Both the position numbers and the translations under genes were made by a program. Of a stretch of DNA of 64,000 nucleotides, positions 46,745 to 57,737 are shown piece after piece. The notes beneath the pieces were generated by a model. The model worked only from the letters and a program-made list of their open reading frames with translations. It was not told where the DNA came from and ran no database searches. This stretch comes from an uncultured Marinobacter sp. (lineage in GTDB: Bacteria; Pseudomonadota; Gammaproteobacteria; Pseudomonadales; Oleiphilaceae): contig NZ_CAJXKQ010000011.1 in NCBI RefSeq assembly GCF_913055835.1, forward strand, positions 1 to 64,000, in the 5' to 3' direction. Each line of letters opens with the position of its first letter. Position 1 is the stretch's first letter.

Positions 46745-47563
46745 ATGTTACGAACCGAGCATCTTTCACTGGCATACGGCGACAAACCGGTTGTCGACAA
46801 CGTCTCGCTGGCCATTCCCGAGGGTGGAATCACCTGCCTGCTGGGTCCAAATGGGTCCGGTAAGAGTACCCTGCTAAAAAGTTTTGCCGGCCTGCTGCCA
46901 CCCCGGTCGGGCCAGGTGTTCCTGGACAACCGTCCGGTTGCGCAATGGGACCGGCGCCGGCTGGCGCTCAGACTCGCCATGTTGCCCCAGAAACCGATTG
47001 TGCCCGGTGGTATCCGGGTTCGGGACTTGATTGCACTGGGTCGCTTTCCCCACCGAAAATGGTGGCAAAGGAACCTCACCACCGACGACAACGCCACCAT
47101 CGACGCCATGGCAATGACCGGGGTATCAGACCTTGCAGAACGATCGGTGGAAGCGCTCTCCGGAGGGCAGCAGCAGCGGGTCTGGATCGCCATGGCACTG
47201 GCCCAGGAGACCGATATCCTCTTGCTGGACGAGCCGACCACCTTTCTGGACTGGGGCTACCAGTTGGAAGTGCTGGAGTTATTATCCACCCTGAATCGCG
47301 AGCACGGGTTGACCGTGGTGATGTCACTCCACGATCTCAACCAGGCGGCGCAGTTTGCGAACCGTATTGCGGTGCTGGCCAACGGCCAACTCGACACCAT
47401 CGGCAGCCCTGCGGAAGTTATTACTGAATCCCTCGTCAACCGGGTATTTCGGGTGCATACAAGCATCACTGCGGGGCGGGAAGGTCGTCCGTTTTGCACC
47501 GGATTCGCAGAATCGGCACAAAGCCGACCCAGGCAACGTCCTCACTGTACCACTACCTCTTAA
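46745..47563 (+). CDS. Fec-type iron ABC ATPase
   Basis: A 272-residue ABC ATPase, starting with ATG at 46745. Walker A is LLGPNGSGKSTLL, the signature is ALSGGQQQRVWIAMAL, and Walker B is ILLLDEPTTFLDWGYQLEVL, with the switch histidine in SLHDLNQAAQFA. It drives the FecCD-type permease pair. It ends the operon; the C-terminal tail (about 30 residues) is poorly conserved-looking. It belongs to the FecE/BtuD/FhuC type. Confidence 0.92.
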   Translation: MLRTEHLSLAYGDKPVVDNVSLAIPEGGITCLLGPNGSGKSTLLKSFAGLLPPRSGQVFLDNRPVAQWDRRRLALRLAMLPQKPIVPGGIRVRDLIALGRFPHRKWWQRNLTTDDNATIDAMAMTGVSDLAERSVEALSGGQQQRVWIAMALAQETDILLLDEPTTFLDWGYQLEVLELLSTLNREHGLTVVMSLHDLNQAAQFANRIAVLANGQLDTIGSPAEVITESLVNRVFRVHTSITAGREGRPFCTGFAESAQSRPRQRPHCTTTS

Positions 47564-47661
47564 ATGAGGACTCGTAGCCACTACCCAGGTTCTATCCCGT
47601 TACTGCGGATCTTTCTAAAAAGAGGCGGAATTTCTCCCGGGGGAAGTGTTGGTCTATCCAC

Positions 47662-47684
47662 CTGAACGTTCGTTTTGCGATCCA
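47662..47684 (+). repeat. Type I repeat arm (copy c)
   Basis: CTGAACGTTCGTTTTGCGAT matches TGAACGTTCGCTTTGCGACC with a few changes. It lies 70 bases upstream of the integrase gene and faces the type II arm at 48465-48485, so the two bracket that gene. Confidence 0.6.
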
Positions 47685-47752
47685 GTTGGCCAGCAGACAA
47701 CAATTTTCTGAACCATACTTAAAGGCCCTTACCCTCCGAAGAGGGCCGCGTC

Positions 47753-48367
47753 ATGACATTTCCTATCAGCAAAGCTCCCTGGAACAAGGGGAAGCTCGTT
47801 GGCCAGAAGTTACCGCTCAAACTCGAACAAATATGGGCTATCCGCATTCGGTTGGAGATTGCAAAGAATATCCGCGAACTGGCGATGTTCAACATGGCAA
47901 TTGATTGCAAACTCCGATCTTGCGATATGGTAAAGCTCTTGGTTCGAGATATTTCCAGAAACGGATAGGTTCTGGATCGAGCGCAAGTCATCCAACAGAA
48001 GACCAGTCAGCCTGTTCAGTTTGAGATAACCAAAAAGACGCGCGAATCGGTCGAAGCATGGATCGAGTTGCGCGGACTCTCAGGTATGGATTATTTGTGG
48101 CCGAGCCGGATGAGAAAGTTTGAACATATCACTACTCATCAATATGCCCGTCTTGTCAAAAAGTGGATTACCAGCATTGGACTTGATCCTTCAGTCTACG
48201 CAACCCATTCAATGAGACGCAGCAAAGTGACATTGATCTACAAGAAGACCAAGAATCTTCGAGCCGTCCAGTTGCTGTTGGGACACACAAATATGTCGAG
48301 CACCGTGCGGTACCTTGGTGTCGAGGTCGAGGATGCTCTGGAGATAGCTGAGAGTATTGAGATCTAG
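47753..48367 (+). pseudogene. Solitary small tyrosine recombinase, one in-frame stop
   Basis: One frame of 205 codons encodes a complete catalytic domain of a phage-integrase-type recombinase, interrupted by a single TAG at 47966-47968. Before the stop: ELAMFNMAIDCKLRSCDMVK (the first arginine box). After it: AQVIQQKTSQPVQFEITKKT, then THSMRRSK (H-x-x-R), LLLGHTNMSSTVRYLG (second H and the nucleophile tyrosine). The start has GAGGG 8 bases before. It lacks the N-terminal core-binding domain of long integrases. Such short solitary integrases are common in Proteobacteria. One point mutation or read-through would restore it. It is bracketed by inverted repeat arms. Confidence 0.85.
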
Positions 48368-48464
48368 TTGCGTAACTTGTGTCCTTGGTCCCTGTGGATG
48401 CCGCAGGCGCTGCCAGCTCCGGTTGATGATCACCCTCGGGTTACGATCAGGCTCTTCCAGTCGT

Positions 48465-48485
48465 AAACAAAAGCGGACATTCAGA
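48465..48485 (-). repeat. Type II repeat arm (copy d)
   Basis: The minus strand reads TCTGAATGTCCGCTTTTGTT. It agrees with the 14.1 kb copy over 19 of 20 bases (YGAATGTCCGCTTTTGTTTA). It closes the unit that begins at 47662. Confidence 0.65.
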
Positions 48486-48652
48486 AACGATCGAATTGAC
48501 CAAAAAGCGGTATACGTCCGGTGATCCCATCTTGAGCCGCGCGCTGAAAAGGTCTTTCTGGTTTTCAATTACTGCACCGGGGTAAGTCCACGGACGTTTT
48601 AAAGCCGTCCTTGGAAACCGGGTAGAACCCAAGAGGTTGATTGGTTCAGAAG

Positions 48653-49087
48653 CTAACCCTTTTGGCCTCTTGTCCCAATACCTCCCTCATGTAACGAAGC
48701 AATGAGCGGGCACGCGATGCTGTCCGGCTGTGCGTGGCATTGACTGACCATATCGCTCAGAGCCATCTCAATTTTGACCAGCCTTTCGATCTTTTCACGC
48801 ACATCCTTCAGCTTGTGCTCGGCGAGCGCACTGGCTTCCTCACAGTGGGTGCCATCTTCCAGCCGTAGGAGGTCGCTTATCTCATCGAGACTGAAACCCA
48901 GGTGCTGCGCCGTTTTCACAAAGGTCAACCGATCAATATCGGCGAAACCGTAGCGTCGAATGCCACCCGGAGGCCGCTTGGGTTCCGATAACAGACCACG
49001 CCGCTGGTAATAGCGGATCGTCTCTACATTTACGTTGGCCGCCCTGGCCAAGCCGCCAATAGTCATTGAATTGGCTTTAACCGACAT
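48653..49087 (-). CDS. merR: Mercury-responsive regulator MerR
   Basis: A 144-residue MerR protein. The N-terminal winged helix is [20 protein letters not shown], then [13 protein letters not shown], and the dimer helix precedes the mercury site. The three mercury-binding cysteines lie at residues 82, 117 and 126, the canonical numbering of Tn21/Tn501 MerR. It bends the 19-base-spaced mer promoter to activate transcription when Hg(II) is bound. It diverges from merT, and the promoter lies just ahead of its start. Confidence 0.95.
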   Translation of the reverse strand: MSVKANSMTIGGLARAANVNVETIRYYQRRGLLSEPKRPPGGIRRYGFADIDRLTFVKTAQHLGFSLDEISDLLRLEDGTHCEEASALAEHKLKDVREKIERLVKIEMALSDMVSQCHAQPDSIACPLIASLHEGGIGTRGQKG

Positions 49088-49092
49088 GCTGC

Positions 49093-49123
49093 TTGACTCC
49101 GTAGTTGACTACGGAAGTAACCT
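49093..49123 (+). promoter_or_regulatory. merTPFA promoter and MerR operator
   Basis: The -35 TTGACT (49093-49098) and -10 TAACCT (49118-49123) are separated by 19 bases containing the dyad CCGTAG...CTACGG (49099-49114). The long spacer and dyad are the hallmarks of MerR-controlled promoters. Confidence 0.88.
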
Positions 49124-49160
49124 TATCTCATCAAGTCCATGGGCAACAGGTGTAAACGTC

Positions 49161-49520
49161 ATGTCGAAATTCAAATCTAAATCCGGAGGTGCTTCTCTCG
49201 CTGTCGGGGGGGGGGTTGCTGGAATTCTCGCCTCGGCTTGCTGTCTCGGGCCATTGGTACTTATCACTCTGGGCGTTTCCGGTGCCTGGATCGGCAATCT
49301 GACATCTTTGGAGCCCTATCGACCGCTGTTCATTGGCGCGGCCATCGTCGCCATGTACCTCGCCTGGCGACGAATCTATCGCCCTGTAGAGCAATGCTCA
49401 CCCGGTGAAACGTGTGCGATCCCTCAAGTCCGAAAGACCTATAAGGTGATCTTTTGGGTAGTTACGGCTCTGGTACTGGTCGCTTTAGTGTTCCCTTACA
49501 TTTTGCCCCTATTCTACTAA
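49161..49520 (+). CDS. merT: Mercuric transport protein MerT
   Basis: A 119-residue inner-membrane protein with three membrane segments. The first carries the vicinal cysteines SACCLGPLVL (C27, C28), and the cytoplasmic loop has the second pair in VEQCSPGETCAI (C79, C85). It passes Hg(II) from MerP to MerA. A run of 10 G at 49206-49215 encodes residues near VGGGV and could slip. The start at 49161 is taken after the promoter; the mer leader is about 35 bases. Confidence 0.93.
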   Translation: MSKFKSKSGGASLAVGGGVAGILASACCLGPLVLITLGVSGAWIGNLTSLEPYRPLFIGAAIVAMYLAWRRIYRPVEQCSPGETCAIPQVRKTYKVIFWVVTALVLVALVFPYILPLFY

Positions 49521-49535
49521 ACGGAGATTTTCCTC

Positions 49536-49834
49536 ATGCGTAAACAGCTTGTACTTGCCATGTTCCTCACTTTGCTCAGCATGTCCACCTGGGCTGCGTC
49601 TCAAAAAGTGACTCTCTCGGTGCCTGACATGACCTGTTCTGCGTGTCCGATCACCGTCAAGCTGGCCTTAAGTAAGGTGGAAGGGGTGTCGCAAGTTTCC
49701 GTGAGCTACCCTGATCGAGAAGCCGTCGTCACCTTTGACGATGCGCTCACTTCCATAGAGGCGCTCACCGAGGCCACGAGCGACGCTGGTTACCCCTCCA
49801 CTCCCACGGCCTCAGAGGCGACCCCGGAGGGGCA

Positions 49835-49838
<4 letters not shown>
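49536..49838 (+). CDS. merP: Periplasmic mercury-binding protein MerP
   Basis: A 100-residue protein with a signal peptide (LVLAMFLTLLSMSTWA) and the heavy-metal-associated motif DMTCSACPI (C34, C37). It binds Hg(II) in the periplasm and hands it to MerT. It follows merT by 15 bases and overlaps merF by 4 bases. The C-terminal tail is longer than usual by about 8 residues. Confidence 0.93.
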
Positions 49839-51831
<1,993 letters not shown>

Positions 51832-52162
51832 GGATTGGGTGGCATCCCTTCAGTCCAAGTTGATTCGACACCATATGAAACGATGAATGCATCAGATTTT
51901 GTTGATACTTCACCTGCTTGAACTCATTTTCAACTTGTTTAGAACCAGACCGGTCTAATGGTTCAACGATTCTGGGCAGGCCAGCAGTTTGATTAAATGC
52001 TTGGGACCGGTTAGAGAATGAGCAATAGTTGGCGAATCTCTAACAATTGATTATGGTTTTGCGCTCCGATTGAACGTTCGCTTTGCGACCATCAGCGGAG
52101 GGCTCTATTTAGACGTGCAATTAAAGCAGTGATTTTTACAAGGTCCAGTGACGGGCTAGACC
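51832..52162. other. Spacer between mer region and antitoxin gene, with repeat copy e
   Basis: No gene is seen. The type I repeat arm at 52071-52090 is the only notable sequence. Confidence 0.6.
52071..52090 (+). repeat. Type I repeat arm (copy e)
   Basis: TGAACGTTCGCTTTGCGACC at 52071-52090, nearly identical to the left arm of copy b. No type II arm is seen to its right within about 100 bases. It marks the right edge of the mer module. Confidence 0.65.
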
Positions 52163-52570
52163 TCACGCCCAACCCTGTTTCGCATCGAAGTAACGTCTGG
52201 CCTGTATCAGATTCGTCATCGAACCTCGGGCCATGAAGTCCAGGGCGGATGACCCAGAGAAGGGGACTTCACTGGTTGGCAGCCGGACCCGGCGATTGGC
52301 ACGCTCCGCCGATGGGTAAATCACTCTCAGTGACCTGTAGATTCCCAAGATGTAGCTGATGCGCTCCAGCGTGTCCCGAGAAAGCTTGATGTGGGGGAGC
52401 TTCTGGTACCTGGAAAGCGTGCTCCGGGATATACCGCCGAGCATTTTCATCATCTCTTCTTGGGAGCAACGCCACTCATGGCAGATGTTGAAGAAGCCTT
52501 TGAGGGCAACATGCCCGCGCAGAGCCTCGTCATTGGAGGTTTCGGGTTGTCTCTTGTTCTGTTGGGACAT
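52163..52570 (-). CDS. MbcA/ParS/Xre-type antitoxin without toxin gene
   Basis: A 135-residue protein of the type paired with RES-domain toxins. An N-terminal Xre-like helix-turn-helix (CSQEEMMKMLGGISRSTLSR) is followed by the MbcA/ParS C-terminal domain (LERISYILGIYRSLRVIYPS, then SALDFMARGSMTNLIQARRY), which in characterised members binds and blocks the toxin. The start at 52570 (MSQQNKRQPE) is chosen over 52588 for its GGGGAG. No RES toxin gene follows: the 330 bases downstream hold only a repeat arm. It is a solitary antitoxin or half of a broken pair. Confidence 0.82.
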   Translation of the reverse strand: MSQQNKRQPETSNDEALRGHVALKGFFNICHEWRCSQEEMMKMLGGISRSTLSRYQKLPHIKLSRDTLERISYILGIYRSLRVIYPSAERANRRVRLPTSEVPFSGSSALDFMARGSMTNLIQARRYFDAKQGWA

Positions 52571-52689
52571 TGCGAAAGTACTCCCCATATGACCTCATAA
52601 AAAGATTTTAGAAAAAATTTGACCATATGTGCATATTTTTGAGCGGGGTCAGGGTCAATAACGGACACTACTAGGGATCAGTTGGATTG

Positions 52690-52914
52690 AATACACCGAC
52701 CATTTTTGACAACTTTCTGAGATGTGTTCGGAAAACAGCGGAGGTCACTCTCGGTGGCGTCGACACCCGCCAGTTGTCTTCCAAGACCATGGCAGTACTG
52801 GAAAGACCAAACCTGTATTTCATTGGCGAGGTAGTGGATGTGACCGGCCATCTGGGCGGCCACAATTTCCAGTGGGCGTGGGCCTCGGGTGTGGCAGCAG
52901 GAAACAGCGCCTGA
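52690..52914 (+). pseudogene. HI0933/BaiN-type flavoprotein, C-terminal remnant
   Basis: About 75 codons ending a known family: AEVTLGGVDTRQLSSKTMAV, then LYFIGEVVDVTGHLGGHNFQ and WAWASGVAAGNSA before the stop. This is the conserved C terminus of HI0933 (YhiN/BaiN) FAD proteins, which are usually about 400 residues. The N-terminal FAD part is absent, and the frame opens at the junction with foreign-looking DNA near 52690. It probably marks the point where the accessory region was inserted into or deleted backbone sequence. Confidence 0.85.
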
Positions 52915-53006
52915 CAGATCATCCGATTGCCAAACCCTGCCGTAGAACTGGTAACCTGAGTCCATGAATTGGCCTCACCAGAGAACGCGACAGACAGGGA
53001 GAAAGG

Positions 53007-53876
53007 ATGCTCCAGACCGCCAGTGACACCGCAGCCACCAATGCCCTCGTAGTCGAAGGTGGCGCCATGCGCGGCATCTTCGCCGCTGGTGTACTCGATG
53101 CTTTCCTGGAAAAGCGGTATCAGCCTTTTACCGAAGCCTGGGGCGTCTCCGCGGGTTCAACCAACCTCATCGGCTACCTCTGCGGCCATCACGGCCGAAA
53201 CCATCGGGTGATAACCGACCACGCCTGTCGCCCGGAGTTCATTAACTGGGGTCGCTTCTTCCAGGGTGGGCATTTGTGCGATGTTCACTGGCTCTGGCAC
53301 CGGTCCTACGAGGAGGTACCGCTCGATCTGGAACGCTACCTGTCCGGCACCACCAAACTCTGGGTAGCAACCACATCAGTGGTAACCGGTGAAGCCCGGT
53401 ATTTCTCCGTCGACGATCAGAACATCCACGATGTGCTTACTGCCTCCTGCTCGATTCCCCTGGCCTATCGTGATTACCCGATCGTGGAGAATGAGCCCAT
53501 GAGTGATGGTGGAATTGCCGATTCCATTCCGGTTGCAGAGGCTTATCGCCGGGGCGCACGGGATATTACCGTCGTTCTGTCCCGGCCTCTGGGCTACCAG
53601 AAAAAGCCTCTGGCCTTTCCGGCACTCACAAAGCGGATGTTCAGGGAGCAGCCGGGACTCGCCGAGGCCCTGATCCGGCGCGGCGAACGATATAACGAGA
53701 CATTGGAGTTCATTCGAAATCCACCGGACGACTGCCGGCTCCGGATTATCGCGCCGCCGGAAGATTTTCCGGTGAGCCGGCTGACCACCGATCTGAACAA
53801 GCTGGATCTGGGCTATCAGCAAGGCCACCGCGCAGCGATGGCCTACCTGGCCGACATGGCCCGGGAAGTCGCCTAG
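53007..53876 (+). CDS. Patatin-like phospholipase
   Basis: A 289-residue patatin-family hydrolase. The oxyanion loop is VVEGGAMRGIFAAGVLDAF (GGxMRG), the nucleophile serine is S48 in WGVSAGS, and the aspartate of the catalytic dyad is in MSDGGIADSIP. It should cleave acyl ester bonds of lipids in the cytoplasm or at the membrane. No signal peptide or membrane segment is seen. It converges on the universal stress gene with a 4-base overlap at the 3' ends. Confidence 0.9.
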   Translation: MLQTASDTAATNALVVEGGAMRGIFAAGVLDAFLEKRYQPFTEAWGVSAGSTNLIGYLCGHHGRNHRVITDHACRPEFINWGRFFQGGHLCDVHWLWHRSYEEVPLDLERYLSGTTKLWVATTSVVTGEARYFSVDDQNIHDVLTASCSIPLAYRDYPIVENEPMSDGGIADSIPVAEAYRRGARDITVVLSRPLGYQKKPLAFPALTKRMFREQPGLAEALIRRGERYNETLEFIRNPPDDCRLRIIAPPEDFPVSRLTTDLNKLDLGYQQGHRAAMAYLADMAREVA

Positions 53877-54724
53877 CGAAGCACTACCAGAGGCTTTCTG
53901 GCGGTTTCAAGCATCCGGGTGGTAGTACTGCCCACGAGGAATTGACGGATACGGGAATGGCCATAGGCGCCCATCACCAGGATGTCGATATCCTGCTCTT
54001 CCTGATAGTCGTGCAGTGCCGGTTCCACGTCGCCGGCCCGTATTGCCAGGGTAATTTCGGATTCCAGCCCTGCCAACATTTTTTCGGCCTTTTTGAGCTG
54101 CTCCCAACGGTCATTGGTATCCGGGCCAACCATCACCAGATGCAAGGGCATGCCTTTGAGAACCGGGCTACCAGCCAGCAACTCCACGCCTTTGAACGCG
54201 GTGGCGCTGCCATCAAAAGCCAGCATGGCACTGCGCGGCTGGGTGTACTCGTCCGGCACCAGGAGAATCGGCCGATGCATACTGCGAATCACGGTCTCGA
54301 GCTGGCTGCCAACGTGGGTATCACGCTCGGAGCTGCTTTCACCGTGCAGCCCCATGACCAGCAGGCGGGTCTGGTTTTCCAGCGCCAGCAGGGACTCGGT
54401 AAGGTCGCCATGGCGCTGACGCTGGATCACCTCACCGATGCCGGCTTCGGTGACGCGCTTGTGCGCCTCATCCAGCATGTGATGGCCGTGTTCCAGGGCA
54501 AGCTTGGCGCGTTTTCGGTCCAGCTCCGCCAGGTCTTCGAGCAGCTGCTCACGGCTGCCCAGACCAATGTTGCCAACCAGATCCGGCTCCGCCGGGTAGC
54601 GTTCCTCATCAAGCACGTGCAGCAACATCATGGGCGTTTCCATGTGCTTGCTGGCCCAGGCGGCATAATCGCAAACCGCAGGGGCAGCCTGGGAGCCATC
54701 AATACAGGCAACTACTCGTAACAT
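53873..54724 (-). CDS. Universal stress protein with two UspA domains
   Basis: About 283 residues with a tandem UspA fold. The first domain is LRVVACIDGSQAAPAVCDYA, ending near LLVMGLHGESSSERD; the second is PRSAMLAFDGSATAFKGVEL, ending DILVMGAYGHSRIRQFLVGS with its nucleotide-binding G-2x-G-9x-G(S/T). Such proteins bind ATP and respond to stress. The ATG at 54724 is chosen for its GAGG; a longer start at 54799 overlaps the SulP stop region and adds only low-complexity residues. Confidence 0.9.
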   Translation of the reverse strand: MLRVVACIDGSQAAPAVCDYAAWASKHMETPMMLLHVLDEERYPAEPDLVGNIGLGSREQLLEDLAELDRKRAKLALEHGHHMLDEAHKRVTEAGIGEVIQRQRHGDLTESLLALENQTRLLVMGLHGESSSERDTHVGSQLETVIRSMHRPILLVPDEYTQPRSAMLAFDGSATAFKGVELLAGSPVLKGMPLHLVMVGPDTNDRWEQLKKAEKMLAGLESEITLAIRAGDVEPALHDYQEEQDIDILVMGAYGHSRIRQFLVGSTTTRMLETARKPLVVLR

Positions 54725-54800
54725 CTCAACCTCGCCTTCATGATCCTTGTGATTGTTATTCTGACTGCGATTGTTGCTGGATTCCTTGGTCTGTGTCATG

Positions 54801-56288
54801 TCAGTGCCCCATCAGCTGGTCAACGGCGTCCGGCTTGTCGTGCACGCCAAAGCGGTCGACAATCGTGGCACTGGCTTCATTCAGACCGATTACCTCAACC
54901 TCCGATCCTTCCCGGCGAAACTTGATCACAGCCTTGTCCAGGGCGCCCACGGCGGTGATATCCCAGAAATGCGCGCGACTCAGGTCGATCACCACATTAT
55001 CGACTGCTTCCTTGAAATCAAAGGATTCCATAAACTTTTCCGAAGAACTGAAGAATACCTGGCCCACAACCCGGTAAGTACGGGTATCGGTGGTTTCATC
55101 CAGCTCGGAGGTCACCAGCATGTAATGGCCCACTTTGTTGGCAAAGAACAACGCTGCCAGCAGCACGCCGGCCAGTACGCCAAAGGCCAGGTTATGGGTG
55201 GCAACCACGACAATCACGGTCACCAGCATCACGATGTTGGTGGAAAGCGGGTGCTCGCGCAGATTGCGGATGGAATCCCAGGAGAAGGTGCCAATCGAGA
55301 CCATGATCATCACTGCCACCAGGGCCGCCATGGGAATCTGGACCAGCACGCTGTCCAGCAACAGAACCATGATCAGCAGGAAGACACCAGCGGTTAGCGT
55401 GGAGAGACGTGTCCGGCCGCCGGACTTCACGTTGATGATGGATTGACCGATCATGGCACAACCGGCCATACCACCGATCAGGCCGGAGCCGATGTTGGCA
55501 ATGCCCTGGCCCTTGCACTCGCGGTTGCGGTCACTGGTGGTGTCTGTCAGATCATCCACGATGGTTGCTGTCATCATCGACTCGAGCAGCCCCACAATGG
55601 CCAGGGGAATCGAATATGGCAGGATAATCATCAGAGTTTCCAGGTTCAGAGGCACATCCGGCCAAAGGAAAACGGGGAGCGTATCCGGCAGATCACCCAT
55701 ATCACCAACCGTGCGGATATCCATTCCGGTAACTACGGCAACGGCCGTCAGAACGACGATACACACCAGGGGCGACGGAAGAACTTTGCCAACAACCGGC
55801 AGCACGGGGAACAGGTAGATGATCCCCAGACCCGCCGCAGTCATCGCATACACGTGCCAGGTCACATTAGTGAGTTCAGGCAATTGGGCCATGAAAATGA
55901 GGATGGCAAGGGCATTCACAAACCCCGTCACCACGGAACGTGAAACAAAGCGCATCAGGCTGCCGAGCTTGAGGTAGCCAGCGACCAGCTGTAGCACACC
56001 GGTAAGCAGAGTCGCCGCAAGCAAATACTGCAGACCATGCTCTTTTACCAGAGTCACCATCAGTACCGCCATAGCTGCCGTTGCGGCGGAAATCATACCG
56101 GGACGGCCGCCCACGAACGCGATGATCACTGCGATACAGAAAGAGGCATAAAGACCCACTTTGGGATCGACACCGGCAATGATCGAGAAGGCGATGGCTT
56201 CCGGGATCAACGCCAGCGCCACGACGATACCGGCGAGCACATCGCCACGAATGTTCGAAAGCCAGTTGGCTTTTAGGGAATTCACCAT
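54801..56288 (-). CDS. SulP family anion transporter with STAS domain
   Basis: A 495-residue SulP/SLC26 permease. About 11-12 membrane segments begin at [20 protein letters not shown] and include [20 protein letters not shown], with the family proline/glycine pattern. A C-terminal STAS domain (about 400-495) is clear: [20 protein letters not shown]. It moves sulfate, bicarbonate or another anion across the inner membrane. It is cotranscribed with the downstream universal stress gene. Confidence 0.93.
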   Translation of the reverse strand: MVNSLKANWLSNIRGDVLAGIVVALALIPEAIAFSIIAGVDPKVGLYASFCIAVIIAFVGGRPGMISAATAAMAVLMVTLVKEHGLQYLLAATLLTGVLQLVAGYLKLGSLMRFVSRSVVTGFVNALAILIFMAQLPELTNVTWHVYAMTAAGLGIIYLFPVLPVVGKVLPSPLVCIVVLTAVAVVTGMDIRTVGDMGDLPDTLPVFLWPDVPLNLETLMIILPYSIPLAIVGLLESMMTATIVDDLTDTTSDRNRECKGQGIANIGSGLIGGMAGCAMIGQSIINVKSGGRTRLSTLTAGVFLLIMVLLLDSVLVQIPMAALVAVMIMVSIGTFSWDSIRNLREHPLSTNIVMLVTVIVVVATHNLAFGVLAGVLLAALFFANKVGHYMLVTSELDETTDTRTYRVVGQVFFSSSEKFMESFDFKEAVDNVVIDLSRAHFWDITAVGALDKAVIKFRREGSEVEVIGLNEASATIVDRFGVHDKPDAVDQLMGH

Positions 56289-56453
56289 AATTTCGGGGGT
56301 CCAGCTTGCTACGAATTCAAAGGTCGCGAAGCTTATCAGCCCCCTTACAGGAAAGTAAGGTCGCTAGCGGTATCTTCTTAGAGGCCTAACGACCGGTTGC
56401 ACCTGCTGCTATCATCAGAATATTCAATTACTAACAGGAGCCTACGCCCTCCC

Positions 56454-57734
56454 ATGGATGATCTTGCTGCCCAGTTTCTGGCCGGAAACCAGACCACTCT
56501 CAACCTCGCCGTTGCGCTTCTGCTGGGCGCCATCATTGGCCTGGAGCGGGGATGGGATGCCCGGGAGCAGAAATCCGGCGAACGCATCGCAGGCATCCGC
56601 ACCTTTGCCCTGGTAGGTCTGCTTGGCGGTATTTCAGCGGTACTGGCGCAGGAAATTACGGAATGGGCGTTTCCGGTGCTTCTGGTCAGTGTCGTGGCCA
56701 TGGCCATCGTCGCTTACAGCGAGCGGCTGGAGCATATCCGCAACTTCAGTATCACCGGCATGGTCGGTATGGTGCTCACCTTCTGCTTCGGCGCGGTGGC
56801 AGTAGCGGTGGATCCGGTCATCGCCACCGCAGCAGCGGTAGTGACCGCAATCATTCTGGACAACAAGGAAGAAATCCACGGCTGGGTCAACAAGCTGAAA
56901 GAGCACGAACTGGATGCCGCACTCAAGCTGCTGCTGATTTCCGTGGTTATGCTGCCGTTACTGCCGAACGAGAAGATGGGGCCTGGCGGAGTGCTGAACC
57001 CCCGGGAAATCTGGTGGATGGTGGTGATGATCGCTTCTATTTCCTTTGTCGGTTACTTTGCCATAAGGGTGGCCGGAACTCGCAAAGGAATACTGTTTAC
57101 CAGCCTGTTCGCAGGTTTGAGCTCATCTACTGCCCTCACCCTGCACTTCGCCCGTCAGGCCTCGAAAAATCCGCAGCTCAACGCCCAGTTCGCAACCGGC
57201 ATCCTGATCGCCTGCGGCACCATGTTCCCGCGCATTCTGGTGTATTGCCTGGTGATCAATCCGGATCTGCTACCCAACCTTGTCTGGCCGGTGGTCGTCA
57301 TGACTGCCCTGCTCTATGGCCCAGCCCTCGTTATTTGGAAAAAAAACGACCGACACCTTCGTGTCAGTCAGCCTACGCTTAACCAGAACCCGCTGGATCT
57401 GACCTCGGCGCTGGTTTTTGGCGGGTTATTGACGGGCATCCTCCTGCTGGGGGAGTTCCTGGGCAACTGGCTGGGTGATGCTGGTATCTATTTCCTCGCG
57501 GCCACCTCTGGTATCGCCGACGTGGACGCGATCACACTTTCCCTGACCCGCATGTCCAATGACAGCCTGGCCATGGGCACCGCCGTGATCGGTATTGTTA
57601 TTGCCGCCGCCACCAACAATCTGGTGAAGTCGGCTCTTGCGGGATTTGTTGGCAATCGTCAGACCGGGCTGCTCGTTGGCATCCCCATGGTGCTCTCTCT
57701 GGCAGCCGGGCTGCTGGTCGCCTGGCTGCAATAA
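56454..57734 (+). CDS. MgtC/DUF4010 family membrane protein
   Basis: A 426-residue membrane protein. The N-terminal MgtC-like part has LAVALLLGAIIGLERGWDAR and GIRTFALVGLLGGI; the C-terminal DUF4010 half has FTSLFAGLSSSTALTLHFAR, SGIADVDAITLSLTRMSNDS and NNLVKSALAGFVG. About 12 membrane segments. The function is unknown. It starts at 56454 (MDDLAAQ) rather than the earlier ATG at 56397, and diverges from the SulP gene. Confidence 0.88.
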   Translation: MDDLAAQFLAGNQTTLNLAVALLLGAIIGLERGWDAREQKSGERIAGIRTFALVGLLGGISAVLAQEITEWAFPVLLVSVVAMAIVAYSERLEHIRNFSITGMVGMVLTFCFGAVAVAVDPVIATAAAVVTAIILDNKEEIHGWVNKLKEHELDAALKLLLISVVMLPLLPNEKMGPGGVLNPREIWWMVVMIASISFVGYFAIRVAGTRKGILFTSLFAGLSSSTALTLHFARQASKNPQLNAQFATGILIACGTMFPRILVYCLVINPDLLPNLVWPVVVMTALLYGPALVIWKKNDRHLRVSQPTLNQNPLDLTSALVFGGLLTGILLLGEFLGNWLGDAGIYFLAATSGIADVDAITLSLTRMSNDSLAMGTAVIGIVIAAATNNLVKSALAGFVGNRQTGLLVGIPMVLSLAAGLLVAWLQ

Positions 57735-57737
57735 TCC

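Noticed and set aside
48447..48632. Minus-strand frame with ENQKDLFSARLK resembling the start of an IS transposase
   Set aside because: The likeness is limited to about ten residues, and the frame overlaps repeat copy d, so a transposase call is not supported.
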